Assembly (NCBI RefSeq): GCF_958979055.1
Contig: NC_084887.1
Span: 38,443,120-38,507,119, forward strand
Source: Alnus glutinosa
Taxonomy: Eukaryota > Streptophyta > Magnoliopsida > Fagales > Betulaceae
Length of the DNA stretch: 64,000 nucleotides
Direction: 5' to 3'
The notes beneath the pieces were generated by a model. It ran no database searches. It was not told the DNA's origin and was given only the letters and a program-made list of their open reading frames with translations. Positions 11,330 to 23,589 of the stretch are shown one piece after another. The translations under genes and the position numbers were made by a program. Position 1 is the stretch's first letter. Each line of letters starts with the position of its first letter.

Positions 11330-11432
11330 GGTGGAGTTTATGATGTTGGCAAGGCTCAATCAAATCAAAGCTCTCAATGCTTAATTGGGTCCTTTAATCT
11401 GATTGAGCCGTGCCAATATCACTTTCACTCTC
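11330..11432 (+). ncRNA. MIR171: MIR171 precursor hairpin
   Basis: The 3' arm holds the miR171 sequence at 11400-11420, beginning TGATTGAGCCGTGCC and ending AATATC. The 5' arm (11342-11362, GATGTTGGCAAGGCTCAATC) is complementary apart from one G-U wobble and one A/G mismatch. The expected star strand, offset by two bases, is 11344-11364. The terminal loop is extended by a second helix (AAAG/CTTT and CTCAAT/ATTGGG around GCTTA). miR171 directs cleavage of GRAS-family HAM/SCL6 mRNAs, controlling meristem maintenance, branching and chlorophyll synthesis. The other known register, starting TTGAGCC at 11403, would also be possible. A TATA box and CT-rich leader lie about 270-340 bp upstream. Confidence 0.95.
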
Positions 11433-12679
11433 TGCATCACCAAATTAAAGCATCATCATATATTAGTATTTAATTTGTAGTAAACATTTTTTTTTTATAT
11501 AGAATATTAATTAAATGTTTATTTTTTTTTTTTATCAGTTTAAGTTTTTAGGATTTAAATCCTCATGACTTTATAATGCACATTCCCGTGTTAAAATTAA
11601 TTAAATAATTAAATTTAATATTTTCTTTGATTTAACCATTCTACTTAATTGTTATCAATCATTATCAGGTAACAACATTTTAATAAACTAACTAGAAAGG
11701 AGATCGAAAAGGGGAGAGAGAAGAAAATGTAGTAAAAAAAATTCAGGATTCTTATATCCTCTTTTCTTCCCTTTTTCCTTCTTTTGTACAAAAAGGGGAA
11801 TTCTGATTCTTATATATTCTTGATTCTACAATTGGGATCAGATACGTTTTCTAGCATATGGGGTTGTAAAAATAGATCAAAATATTGGGTATTTGATTTT
11901 ATTATAATTATCTTATATGGCAATTAATCCACATGAATGCCACGCGGTAAAATATGGGTAAAAAATTTAAACAATCAAATTTGACAGACAAAACCAATTT
12001 TTACGATATACTAATCTTATTAAAAATACATGTGACAATCACACATAGATTGAGTCGGAGGAATCACATGTTCTAACTCAGTCTATTAAACTGACATGTG
12101 TCTAAAATACATGTGACAATCACACATAAACTGTGTTGGAGGAATCACATGGTCCAACCCAGTCTATTAAACTGATACGTATCTAAAATACATATAATTC
12201 TCTACTAAAAAATATTTTACTAATTTGACAAAAATAATAGACATTCATCCCTTTCTCATCTCCGTACAACGGATTTGAAAATAGGATGGGTTAGAAATGG
12301 GCGTGGAACATGACTCAGTCAAATTGCTTAGACTGGGTCGGGCGGGCCGAAAAAAGCATCATGAAAGTCCATATAAGAGTTTAGAGGCCGTGAGTATGTG
12401 GGCCATTAAACTGGTGGCCCAAGAAGTAGCATGAGCAGGGCGATGCTTGGAAGCCCAAGATGAGCCCCAAATCCAATCTAGTCGTCTTCACCAAGCATAT
12501 TCTCTCTCCAACAAGAAACCCTGTAAAACCCTTATACACAGATCCTCTCTGATCCTTAACAAATAGAAAGGAATAGCGCTTGAAAAAAATCAAAGAAAAG
12601 AAGAAGAAGAAGATAGAGATAGCGCTCTCTTTTCTGTGCAATTTTTTTCTCTTCGGCTCGGACCCAGAAGCACAACCAA
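11433..12679. other. Intergenic between MIR171 and the 76-aa gene
   Basis: AT-rich with an 81-bp tandem repeat (listed). The last 300 bp or so should be the promoter and leader of the 12680 gene. No other gene seen. Confidence 0.45.
12023..12184. repeat. 81-bp tandem repeat, two copies
   Basis: Units 12023-12103 and 12104-12184 both begin AAAATACATGTGACAATCAC and differ at several positions. A third partial copy (AAAATACAT) follows at 12185. Confidence 0.8.
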
Positions 12680-14911
12680 ATGGCTTTGACGAACTTCATA
12701 CTCACGGTGGCCGGTGTTAGCGCCGTGATTCTGCTGCTAAGGAGCGACGTCAAGCAATCGGCGGCGGTATTCAGGCGCAACGTCAAGCACATCCGCCACT
12801 GGCTTGAAGAAGAATCTGCCTCTGCCTCCAAGTAAAAACCCTCCTCCTCTATGTATTATTTTCTCTAAATCTTTTTGAGATTTTTTTTTTTTTTTTTTAA
12901 TTGTCAATCATTTTCCTCTTATAAAGTTGTATGTATTCGATATGGAGAATGATAAAGAAGAGGAAACTGAGCATTTACACTGAACTCTCTACTTCTAGTT
13001 TTTCTCTAAAATTTTAACAAAACTCACAAAATACACCATTGAACAAACTCTCTACTCAATGTTAAATTTTACTTTTGTCAAAAATGCTCTCCGAAGGTAA
13101 AGAGTCCAAAATTGAAAGTTAAAGACTTTTTAATGTAATTTTTCTTTCGTACTTTTTCTTCTTTCCTCTCAACTAAAGTAAATTTTTAATGCAAACAGTT
13201 CAAAAGTTGGTTTGATCAATAAAATATAATATATAGTTGAAGTAGAGAAATATTTAGAGAGTTTGACGATTAGTGGTTTTAAAAAGTGGCTAGCTAAATC
13301 AACAAAAATAGATTTTAAGAGTTAAACTTAGAGAAATTTTGAAGATTTTAATGTTTTAATGCTCTAAAAGTGGATTTTATGTATTTTTGTGTTGTTGTTC
13401 AGAAAAAAAAAGGGCATTTCAGGTCTTGCATTGGGTTATGCTGCTAATTATGTATTTTCTATTTATCCTAGACTTGATTCAACCTGTTATGCCGTTTATG
13501 GGATTTGGGTTGTTGATGTATTTGACTATTTGAGGGAATATGAAATTTTTCGTTTTTAGTGGGCAAGTGGGATATTAAACTAGAGCGAGCAGAATGAACC
13601 CCAAGTGTTGCTTGAGGTTCTGTAAGGTTTGGGGGAGTTTACAGTTACTCATATGCCGCCTGTGCTTCTATGCTAGTGGTGGTTGTTATTAGCAAGGGAT
13701 CAATGGCGGAGGCCTGGTTGAAGTTCAGCTGGATGCTAAAGAAAAGTTAGCAATGCAGTAATCTACTTGTAAATATGTACTTTGGTTAAATTATTGGTTT
13801 ATCGGTTCAGCTTTTTGATTAGCTCCTGCCTTTCATCCTTTTTTGATTCAACCGGTTTTGGGGAGGGGGAGGGGGGTAATTATTTGATCAATATTAATAT
13901 CATATAAAATTAGTCCAACTCTGTCAAGCATATTTAAGAAAAACTCAGCATATTGTCAGCAACTTAGGGAACACATGACTGTGTACAACACGCATACTGA
14001 AGGGCAAACAAACAGGTCTTGGTAAACTGTGATGAGAGATAGATGGAGAGTAAATGAAGCTCATGTTAACCAGAAAAGAGAATTATCAAGAGCTAGTTGA
14101 AGAACTGTTTTTGAAATATAAGATGGAAATTCCCTTAATAAAAGAGTGAAGAATATTTCAGTCCTCTTCAGCATCTAAAATCAGGTTCTTGCTTCATCAT
14201 TAACATTTTTCAATAGCAATAGGGTGTTGTTGTAATCATGCAATTTCCAGCTTCAGTTATGACTAGATACTGTTGTTGGATTTCCTGTAATTCACAAGAA
14301 AATTTTCTTTTGCTTTTTCTTGTACCTGTAGCAAGTCGACGGCTGTACATTAGCCACTGATGATGGTTTGTAGTTGGTTTAGGCCACTGACTCCAACAAA
14401 ATCTGACAGCTTCAATTCCTCTGATAGATGTTTAGGAAGAATTGCTGTTGATGTTGATTCGGTTGCTTTGGAAAAAGAAAATGCAGACCGTTTAACATAG
14501 TGATTTGTGCAATCTGAAGCATACTAAAATATTGAACTTATGGCATAACTTTCATGAAATTAATTACATACTTTTCTACTCTCTCTGTTTCTCTTGCAAA
14601 CGGAAGGGCCAAAAGGCAGTCATCATTCACTTGCCTCTGGATTTGTTTTATTTTGTCATTTATATTATAGAAGACTTGTCCAGCCAAACCTGCATTTACA
14701 TGTTTAGCTGTTATCGTAGCGCGCAGCACTGTACTCCCATTGCTATCATTCTTTTGGACGTAGTTTCTAACTGGTCTTTAGTTGTAGTTTCCATCTAAAT
14801 ACACATTAACATGACTTTGATGAATCTTGCAGGGAAGCAGGGAAGGCAACTCCCAAGGAACTGGAATCAAAAGTTCCTCCAAAAGACATTCCCAAGGAGG
14901 ACAAGCACTGA
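12680..14911 (+). CDS. Small membrane-anchored plant protein, 76 aa, two exons
   Basis: Exon 1 is 12680-12831 and exon 2 is 14833-14911, joined across a 2001-bp GT-AG intron; codon 51 (AAG) is split. The protein begins MALTNFILTVAGVSAVILLL, an N-terminal hydrophobic segment (about residues 5-20) that should be a single signal anchor. A basic stretch follows (RRNVKHIRHWLEEES), then a Lys/Pro/Glu-rich polar tail ending PKEDKH. I recall very similar short proteins conserved across seed plants, annotated only as uncharacterised. Organelle or ER membrane location is plausible but not shown. A splice is required because exon 1 reads straight into TAA inside the donor (AA|GTAAAA). Confidence 0.85.
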
Positions 14912-15116
14912 TGTCTCTTTGTTGGTAGCCTGGTGTCGTCTACAAGAGTTACCTAGTTGTTTCTTTGTCTTTTAATTTTTTTCCTTAAAATATTTGATGG
15001 TTTGTTTAGAACAAGTCTCGGTGAAACGTCAGGGTACTTCTGCACCTAATTTTTTTTTTAATTGTAAATTTTGTTTTAGCCAGTTTGGTATCGTACTTGG
15101 TGTATTTACAAAGTAA

Positions 15117-15504
15117 GAGCATTCACAGCGGATCGTGTAAAATTTTATCTAGAATAACTAATGAAAACTCACTTTTGCTAATTTAGCTAATGGGTTTTAA
15201 AATGCATAATACATCCGATTATCTATTCTTAACTTTATACTCTTTTTTAACTCTTATTTTATTCTTTTTTTATCTCTTTTCTACTTTTTGTCATTTTACT
15301 TTTTCACTTTTTGTATGTAGAAAACAATAAAATAATGGATAGATTGGTGAATAGTGCAACTCCACATGTAGAGGTGCACTATTCACAAATCTACCAAAAC
15401 TCTACTTTAGATTTAGGATAGATAATCTAATAGAGTGTGTTTTTAGTATCTATGTTATCTATTCTAGCTAAATATGAGTTTTACATAACCCAATGGAAAT
15501 GCTC
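15117..15504. mobile_element. MITE with GAGCATT ends and possible TAA TSD
   Basis: A 388-bp element with inverted ends GAGCATTCACAGCGGATCG on the left and, on the right (reverse complement), GAGCATTTCCATTGGGTTA. TAA lies on both outer sides (15114-15116 and 15505-15507). The interior has further complementary words such as GATAGATTGGTGAATAG and CTATTCACAAATCTACC. It is non-coding and lies about 200 bp past the stop of the 76-aa gene. Confidence 0.65.
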
Positions 15505-16720
15505 TAAAATGTCTTGTTTTACAAAGAAGTTCTATAGTGTAGTAGGGTTGTAAGCTAGTCAGCTCGTGCCAATATTAACTGTTTGAGCTTAGCTCAAGTT
15601 CGAATCAAGTTTTAGGAACATGTTCAAACTTGTCTGGACAGAAAAAATCAACCAAGTTTGAGCTCGAGTTAGATTCCACTTTTATTATTATTACTGGGCA
15701 AATTAACATTGATTTTATGCTATAAAATTGCTAAGCCGAACACTATAAAAATTACATAAATTAATATTTTTATTATTCTTCTACTAACATACATAAACAA
15801 GATTAACGAGACGAGTTGAGTTTATACGAATATTGTTCACGAGCTTAAATTGAGTCGAGTCGAGTTTATTTGTGTTTGGCTTTTATAATATTCGACCAAT
15901 AATTATTGTTCAATCTTAATTTTTTTTTATTAAACAAATTGAATTCGAGTTGAACTTATAAGAGGCTATGAGCAGAGTTCGATGGTTCATTTTCAACCCC
16001 AACTTGTAGCCTATAGGGTCAAGTAGAGCTGGCCAAGGATCTCTCCATGCTCAGCCCGAAGTGCGATGACATTGTGCCGAGCTCGACCCGGCTTGATTAT
16101 AATTTGTGAACTTTACTACAATTGAAAATCTCTATACTATTCTTTTTGTTTATTTCCAAAACGAAGACCTTAAATTTCTAATAGTAATTGAATAATATAC
16201 CACGACCCAGCCAAAGAGAGAGACAGGGTGTGCGTATATATTTGGTGTCAAGATGAGGGGAGCATGGAGGAGTCAACAACTGGCAAAACAAGTGACTAAA
16301 AATGCCGAGTCTTAGGGGCAGAAATAGAAACATGTGGGGTAATTGAATGAAATGCTGTAGAATTCACAGTTTGGAATTGAAGTAGATATGGACAATTAGT
16401 GAATGATACGTGATAGGTGCCATGTCATATATGAAAATTGGATGAAAAAAAATTCCTACTTGTATTTATATTATTTTTTTGTTATAGCAATATGCCAAAA
16501 AAAAAAAAAAAAAAAAAGCTTTGGGATTTGAAGTATATACCTCCAAATTCACTTTACTAATTATTTATAGTCTATGTTTGCCTAGTTCAACTTTCTCCAT
16601 TTTTATTTTTTTTTTACAATCTTTCTCCATTTCAAGTTAGATAGAGAATCTTTTTCCCCATTTAATTAGAAAAAAAAAAAAAAAAAAAAAGTTTGTCAAA
16701 TAGAGAGTAACCATAATGAT

Positions 16721-16917
16721 TCTGATTAAATTTCACAGTATTTAATAGTGTAAATGATTTCACGTCATTTATAATTTTTAAATGACGTGACAACATATTC
16801 ACATACAAAATTTCACAATATATAACGGTGTATATGTGAATATATTGTCACGCAATTTAAAATTTTTACATGCCATGACACCATTTATACCATTAAATAC
16901 TATAAAACCTAATCTGA
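16721..16917. mobile_element. MITE-like 197-bp inverted repeat
   Basis: The left arm runs TCTGATTAAATTTCACAGTA through TTTCACGTCATTTA. The right arm mirrors it imperfectly (ATGACACCATTTATACC, ATTAAATACTATAAAACC, TAATCTGA). A smaller hairpin (TGACGTGACAA...TTGTCACGCAA) sits in the middle. I found no clear TSD. Confidence 0.6.
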
Positions 16918-17525
16918 ACTCCATATAAGTCCATTCAACAATCATTGTTGAACTTCCGCCCTTATTATGTCTTCCAGCTTTGAAAATATTTTCAGTTGGA
17001 TCTCACGGCTAAGGATTTTTTTTTTTTTAATCAAAAATTAACAAGGACATTATTGAGAGCGAACAAAAATGATGTTTTCTTCTTCTTCCATTTTTTTGGT
17101 CAAATATGATTTTAGTTTTGAGCTGTGTGTCATACTTTAATCTTGTTTTTAAACTATCGGTTGTTTTAATTTAGTCTTTAAATTTTTAGAACTGTTCAAT
17201 CTTATTCTTATCCTTTGTTGTCATAAAATCAGAGCATAGAAAATAAAAACAACATAATAAAACAAATAGGAAACATTGTGTGTGATATCACAGCATCAAT
17301 TATGATAACCAAGGACAAAATGAGGGGGCCGGGGGGAGGCATGGCCACTCAATTTTGGATTTTTCTCTTAATATATATGTCTTAGAATTTGGCTTGGCTC
17401 CCGTTAAATTGGGTTTAATCTTTGTTCATATTTTAACTCTGATATAAGAAATTTTGGTTCCGTCCTTAGTAGTAACTTACATGTCACTCGTTTTCGTATG
17501 TTTGACATGTGAGATCAGCATCTAA

Positions 17526-17558
17526 CATAATATGCTATGTCATTATAAGGACATGTAT

Positions 17559-17604
<46 letters not shown>

Positions 17605-17717
17605 ATCAACAATTATTGTTCATATAACATAATATGATATGTCACTATAAGGCCATGTATAGGGGAAAAAAAAAAAGAAGCATAAATCACATCAACAATT
17701 ATTGTTCATATAACTAT
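17526..17717. repeat. Tandem duplication (about 100 bp) with (AT)n tract
   Basis: CATAATATGCTATGTCATTA...CACATCAACAATTATTGTTC (17526-17627) is repeated at 17628-17717 with a few changes. The first copy has an AT microsatellite at about 17562-17601 where the second has GGGGAAAAAAAAAAAG. Confidence 0.75.
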
Positions 17718-18291
17718 AGTAAGATAGCATGAAGATCATCTTGAGATAACTTTTACTCCTTAACGGAGCAAATTGAAACAATTGTTTATTTTATGAATAA
17801 AATCGTACTCTAACAGTAACATAGTTGTTGGACCAAAATCATACAAAGATTTTTTGTTTGTTTGTTTGTTTGTTTCCCATCGCAATCAGAAAAATGCATC
17901 TGCTAAGAAGATATAGCATAGATAGAGTTTACTATGCCTCTAAAAACAAAGAGCATATATAGAGAATAGTCGGGTGCAATGACAATACGGGCAGTTCATG
18001 TGAGAGGACAAGTAGACCTTCACCTGTCCAAGCAATACGAGCAGCTCATTGAACCCGATCTACATCCGAAAATAATACGCAGCCACGATACAAGTATTTA
18101 AAACAATCCACGCTTTCCCCGGCGGGGAAAGGAAGTCAATAACATTCCACAACTAAAAGCTTTGGGGGAGTTTTCATGAGTTGCTTACTCCCGAAAATAT
18201 TATTGAAGCGGAAAGATTAGTAAGCATTCCCCAACCAGGAAATTACCTCAGGAGCAGATTACTCCTACCAAATAGGCAGCTTTGGTGAGGC

Positions 18292-20145
18292 CTAACTTTC
18301 CAACAAGGAATCAAGCGCCCCTTGAAACATTCCACTGCAGTATATATTGGTTTCATTCGCATCAGGAACAAAAACTAGGCCTGTAGAAGACTTGTCCTTT
18401 ATGCCATGAGAGCATGAGTACTGAGCCACTCCATTAGACTGCTGTACTGAGTCCAAGGATTGAATTGGATGGCTCACACTGGACTCGACCAAGTGGCTCA
18501 AACCTCTTGCTGAAGTTTGTGTGGGATGTGATGACAGAAGATAGAGAGCACAACCCAAGTCAATGGATTGTGTTATACCGCTGGCCGACAACATATTATG
18601 GCCAGCCCTTCCACTTTCCGATGAAGCAATGCTATTAGGAAGTGGGTGGTAGACAGAAGCTTCAGAAGCTGCTTGATTGCCTCCTTTAGGGTCATTTTCC
18701 TGTACGAAAGAGAACAGTTTATTTTCCTCATTGAAGATGAAGGCAAAGGAATTCGGAGGACTTTGTCCATCAGTAATAGGCAAGCGTCGGTGATGATTAT
18801 AAATCATAGCTTCTGCTTCACTTCTAGCAATCCCAGGCCGGCTATTTCTCAGAGTAGTAGTCGCATATATCTGTGGACTACTGAATTGCAAGATTCTGGG
18901 GCCTGATTTACAGAAAGACATGTCAACCCCAAAAGCCATTGAACCTAAAGTAGAATTAAGAAGATGAGAATAGGTGTTATCAATGAATGTTCTTTTTTCT
19001 GAGCATTATCAATGAATGTTCGTTAATACCGGTTAAAGTACTAACTAAATTATTAAATTCACCATTTTCTGTTAGCTTGCTTTTAGGATAAAAGGTCTAG
19101 AATTCAACCTTGTCTCCACAATTTACCTCCCATAAACAGCATGAAAATTTGCTGTGCAACTTCACCTTAAGACATAGCAATACCATAAGAATAGTGGCAA
19201 TAGATGGAGCCCCTAAAACCCCTTATACACAGCAGGCCAAATAAATCACTTGACTTTCCTATGGGATTCAATGAACCTGTGGAAGCTTCTGAAAAAGCTC
19301 AGCAAGTTCCTCATACTAAGGGAGAGTGACAAGAAGAAGGGTAAAATCTATAGTTCAAATTTCATCCTCGGCTTAAGATTAAATAGCAAGCAAAATAATC
19401 CAATCCAAATTTGACCCGTGATTATCTACAACTAAAATTAGACAATAAGAAGAAAACAATCTTCCTAGAACAGAGATAAGAATCCAAAACCTTTGTAATT
19501 CGACAGAAACTGCTCAGAACTGAGGTAAAGGGGTTCCGGCTGAGATTTCCTTCGGCGCATGTTGTGTCCATCAAGGCGTTTCCTGCAGCTTCTCTTCTCA
19601 TCATCAAACTCCCCCAGGGAATGGAATCTACAGTAATTGAAAAACCCATATGATTGGACAGAAATTTCTTATACAATTATCAAGAAAAATTACAGACCCA
19701 ACATTAGAATTGAGACAAATTCCTTGCCCATCAAAACCATGCCTCTGATATCATACCTGCTACATTGTTGGCAGAACCGCTGCTCTTTTCCCCCTACAGT
19801 CACCACTGGGGTCTTCGAGTGGCGTTCGCAAACCCTGTGGCGCCGATGATACTCTCTACACTTATGGAGGTCTGCCTTGCATCCATCAACTAAGCATGAA
19901 ATTTTTTGAGTCCCACTGAGCATACGTGTCCTTTTCGATGGTCCTGAAGGCGATGACACCATTGTTGAGGCTCCTTGGTCCTTCAAGCCATCTACAGATC
20001 TCTCTTCTTCCATATCAGCAGATATCCTACCGAGCTTCAAGTCCACCATAAATCCACTGGAGCCAACAAGGCCGGCAAGGCAGCTATCCTCTTTTTCCTC
20101 CAACTCAATTGAATCCCATCCGAGGTCCTTCCAGTCCCAGTCCAT
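18292..20145 (-). CDS. SBP-box transcription factor, SPL13/SPL6-like, 392 aa
   Basis: Three exons: 20145-19757, 19627-19491 and 18944-18292, with introns of 129 and 546 bp. The 392-aa protein starts [16 protein letters not shown]. The SBP domain spans about residues 84-160 and begins [20 protein letters not shown]. Both zinc sites are complete, and the first intron falls inside the domain after FCQQCS, as in other SPL genes. The bipartite nuclear signal is KRSCRKRL...RRRK; the usual GHNRRRR is here GHNMRRR. SPL proteins bind GTAC-core elements and promote phase change and flowering. Exon 3 contains a miR156-like site encoding ALYLLS (residues 308-313). The N-terminal MDW motif and the exon pattern place it with SPL13/SPL6 rather than the large SPL1/12 or the small SPL3/4/5 types. 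Confidence 0.93.
18532..18551 (-). promoter_or_regulatory. miR156/157 target site in SPL coding sequence
   Basis: The plus strand, which equals the miRNA sense, reads TGACAGAAGATAGAGAGCAC. Canonical miR156 is TGACAGAAGAGAGTGAGCAC. The difference at miRNA position 14 is shared by most SPL targets. The one at position 11 is extra: target A instead of C, changing ALSLLS to ALYLLS. Confidence 0.85.
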
Positions 20146-21278
20146 AGCAAGCCACTAAAGCTCTTTCACAATTTATTCTCCTTCAACAATCACACAAAAG
20201 TGAATAGTTCAAGCATAATGAAAAAAAAAAAAAAAAATTGGATGGATTTTTTTTGCTTTTGGTCAAAAGGGAATTAATTGGAATGAGTGCTTTGTAGAAG
20301 CCAAAAGATCAAGAACAGTGAACCCCAGTTTCTACAAATTTTTGGTGGCAACAATGATAAAGTCAAACAGAAGACAAGCAAAAACAGAATGACATAAATA
20401 TAAATTTTAACCTTTTTGTTTCCCTGCTTGGATATAGATACCTCATATGCCGTATATAGAGGGAGCAATTTACTCACTTTCAGTGAAAACTGGAGACGAA
20501 TTTCCAATATCCCTGTTCCCTCCAGGAGAAAAAGGACAGAGGTCAAGTTTGAATATAGAAGAGCTATAGGGACAGGAAAGGAGTACATTAAAACTCTATA
20601 TTTTACAGGCCTGAGACTTCCCTGCAAGAAAGGCCCATCTGAAGGAGATTTGAGTTAATTTTTTACTTCTGTTGATCTTTTCTGTTTGTCCCTATTTCAA
20701 AGCCTAGTTGGATTTTTATATTTGGTGCACAAGCAGTAGTTGAAAATAAACAATTTAACGATTAATGTGAAGGTGAAAGATGACAGAAATAGAAAGAAAA
20801 GCCAGTGGCAAAGGGAGTGACAGGTAATGCTGCATACAACTTTGTTCAACAATAATATGCACAACAGAACAGTAGTGGAAGATAGGTACAAAATAGAATG
20901 AGGGAAGGGTCCATTTAGAAGGCAGCCATCAAACACCATAGTTATCTAGTTTTTGTTTCGCTATCAATGACAATGGTCCATGTGGTTCCATCTAGTATGA
21001 TAAATCCTGCAAATGACATCAAAACTTGCATTATTCACCACACAACAAGAGTACGACGGAAGTCATTCTCATGGTTTAATTTTGAGATACGCCATTCCTT
21101 TTTCATATTATGTGAATATGTAAGTGTCTAGCAGAGACAGTCGAAGATAACTTGTTTTTAAGTAGAAGGGAAATGTTTAATTAATTATACTTTAAAACTC
21201 TCCGTACTTGTGGGATTAGACTCCTCTTCGATAAGTGATGTTCAACTCGTAAAATATTTTAATTAAAAAGGGAATAAA
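20146..21278. other. 5' region of the SPL gene and intergenic
   Basis: Probable SPL leader and promoter nearest 20146. I found no convincing TATA box and no further coding sequence. Confidence 0.4.
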
Positions 21279-21412
21279 GAGGAGTGAGTGGTGCACCACT
21301 CTAGAGATATGGGATGGGTCCCACGTGGGACTCATGTGGCGAAACCCAGCCACCCCATGTCTCTAAGACCTTGCACAACAGTTGCACAACTGTTTTGCAA
21401 GAGTCATTTTCC
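21279..21412. mobile_element. MITE with perfect 9-bp TSD GGGAATAAA
   Basis: A 134-bp element flanked by GGGAATAAA at 21270-21278 and 21413-21421. The right end, reverse complemented, starts GGAAAATGACTCTTGC, like the 1380-1524 element. The left end, GAGGAGTGAGTGG, is only weakly complementary. The interior has GGGTCCCACGTGGGACTC, a strong hairpin. Confidence 0.65.
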
Positions 21413-21610
21413 GGGAATAAAATGTAGAGTCAGGATTTGAACTCAATACATCTAATACTAATACGCTACATTAAATATTATGGTGGGCAAATCTACCGTT
21501 GAATATGTGTGATCCCATCATATTCAATGATGGATTTACAAAAGAGATGGGTGAAAGATAAATATATAAAATCTCTCTTTATCCCAAAAAATTAAGAAGA
21601 AAAAAAAAAT

Positions 21611-22150
21611 CATATTTAGTCCCTAGGTCTTCATCTGATTTGTATAGATTTTACTCGGATTTCAAATAAGTTCCTATGTCGATTTATCGTCGAAATTAAC
21701 AATTTATCATTTACTATATGTGTCTCATTTAACATGTCAACATCCATGTCGTCAGATGGTAGATTTTGTTCAATAAATATAATAAGGTAATTTTAGAAGC
21801 TAAATCAAATCATAAAAAACATTTCCCTTCCTCATCCCCTCCTTGCCGCTGCTCTCCTCAAAAGGGAGGTAGAGAAAATTATGGCAAGGAAGACTCACGC
21901 TTGGAGCATGTTGGTGTTGTTTTTCCTTTGTTGGTTGCTTTATTTCTAGTGGTGTTCTTGGCTTGGTTTTGGTTGACATGTCAAATGAGACACATGTAGT
22001 AGATGAAAAACTATTAATTTCGACCGTAAAGTAATTAATAAAGGGACTTATTTGAAATTTGGACAAAATCAAAAGACTTTATTCTTAAAATTAAAAATTC
22101 AAGGACTAAATCTAAATCATATTGCAACAAAAGGGCTAAACGTACATGAT
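21611..22150. mobile_element. Long inverted-repeat element
   Basis: Arms of roughly 130 bp. The left has ATCATATTTAGTCC, GGATTTCAAATAAGTTCC and TGTCTCATTTAACATGTCAA. The right has the complements (TTGACATGTCAAATGAGACA, GGGACTTATTTGAAAT, GGACTAAATCTAAATCAT). The unique centre of about 150 bp (21820-21970) is GC-richer than the arms. No transposase. Confidence 0.65.
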
Positions 22151-23589
22151 CTTTCTAAAAAAATTTAAACTAATAAAAAATAGTTTATTTAATTATTTAA
22201 TTAATACTCTAAGACTAATAATAGTTATAGGGAAAAAAAAAAAGACACAAGATCGAGTGTTTGGTCCCCATCCTTGGGCCTAAACATATTTTATTTTCTA
22301 ATATCATTTTTCATTGAAACAGACAGCATAATCATCTTTCTTATCAACTAAGGATCAACTCTAATTTTTTAGCCGCTGAATCTCTCTTTAGACTTGCTGA
22401 CATGGGTAATATGTGTTATTAAACATAGGTGACTTTTGCTATTTTGGTTTACAACTTTCGACAAGATTCTCACCAGTGTAAAGGCTTTGGTGAATAAGCA
22501 TAGCCCATTGCTAAAGGCTAATTAAAGCTACCAATTAGTTGCTTCCTTGAAGCTTTCAAGTGAGCTTTTCCTGGGCTCCATCAATCTTTATAAAAGCAAT
22601 TAAATCTGTTGCCGGGATAAGACTGTGGAGATATTAACCTTTTTTAATTTGGTTCATTTATTTTTGCTCGGTAAGATTTGGACTTTAACTATATATATAT
22701 ATATCCCACTTACGTCTACTCATCCTCCACTTTAGCCCAAGCCCAAGTGGGAGGGCTAGCTGCCACCAAATTTCTTGCACGTAATTGAATTAGTGTTGAA
22801 ATCTTGAAATCTTTAGTGCCTTTTTTGGATAGGGTGGAATGAAACAATCTGTTTGCCTGCTCGGGTAGGTGTTTGGTCTCCATCTTTTCAGATGGTTTAA
22901 ACACATGTTCAAGCAGATAAAGTCCGGGCGTCTTCTCACATGAGACTGTCTATTGTATCAATGCAATAGGCAACGTACCTCGTTACACGAAATTTGAATC
23001 CAACACTGACCTAATTCCACACGATAAGTTGAGGAAAATTCATGATCAGCATATAGTCGCTCATGAGTCATGGAGAAGTGGTATATAAGTTGAGGAAAAC
23101 AGGCTAGCTGAGGCTTTCTTTTCTGTATTCTTTTCTCTCTCTCGTGTGATTTTGCCGAGCAAAGCAATTGGGTTGGCTTTTAAGTAGAATCTTTATGACC
23201 TCTCCCCTCTTTTCTTTTATGTTTATTGTTTTCCTTTAGATTCTTTCCTCTTTAAAATGTATCATAAATATATGATGGGTGGATCATAAAGACATGCATG
23301 CAGCTTTATGCTCATGAGTCATATAGATATAGGCATGATAGATTTCTTCTTCTTCTTCTTTTCTTTTCTTTTTTTTAAAAAAGAAAAAGAAAAAGAAAAA
23401 AAGTCAGGTAGGATAGATTTCTAAAACACAACGCTCTAGCACCATGATATATCAGATACCTCTTTGGTTGTGAGTCCATGACTCAATCCATGATTAGCGT
23501 CAGGTACGAAATTAGGAATTTAAATTTGAAGGAGATCGGATCGAATTGAATTTTTTTTAGGGGCTAAGGTTAAAAAAGAACGATGTAGG
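22151..23589. other. Intergenic, no gene supported
   Basis: Short open frames lack domains. A purine/pyrimidine-rich patch lies at 23345-23402. Confidence 0.45.

Larger units (their letters stand above)
15505..18291. other. Intergenic, AT-rich, repeats only
   Basis: About 15560-16000 has GAGCTTGAG/CGAGTTGAG-type degenerate repeats, probably an old transposon. An inverted repeat (16721-16917) and an AT-microsatellite duplication (17526-17717) are listed separately. No gene seen. Confidence 0.5.

Noticed and set aside
18646-18906. Plus-strand frame of 86 codons over SPL exon 3
   Set aside because: It is antisense to a clear SPL exon and has no supporting features.
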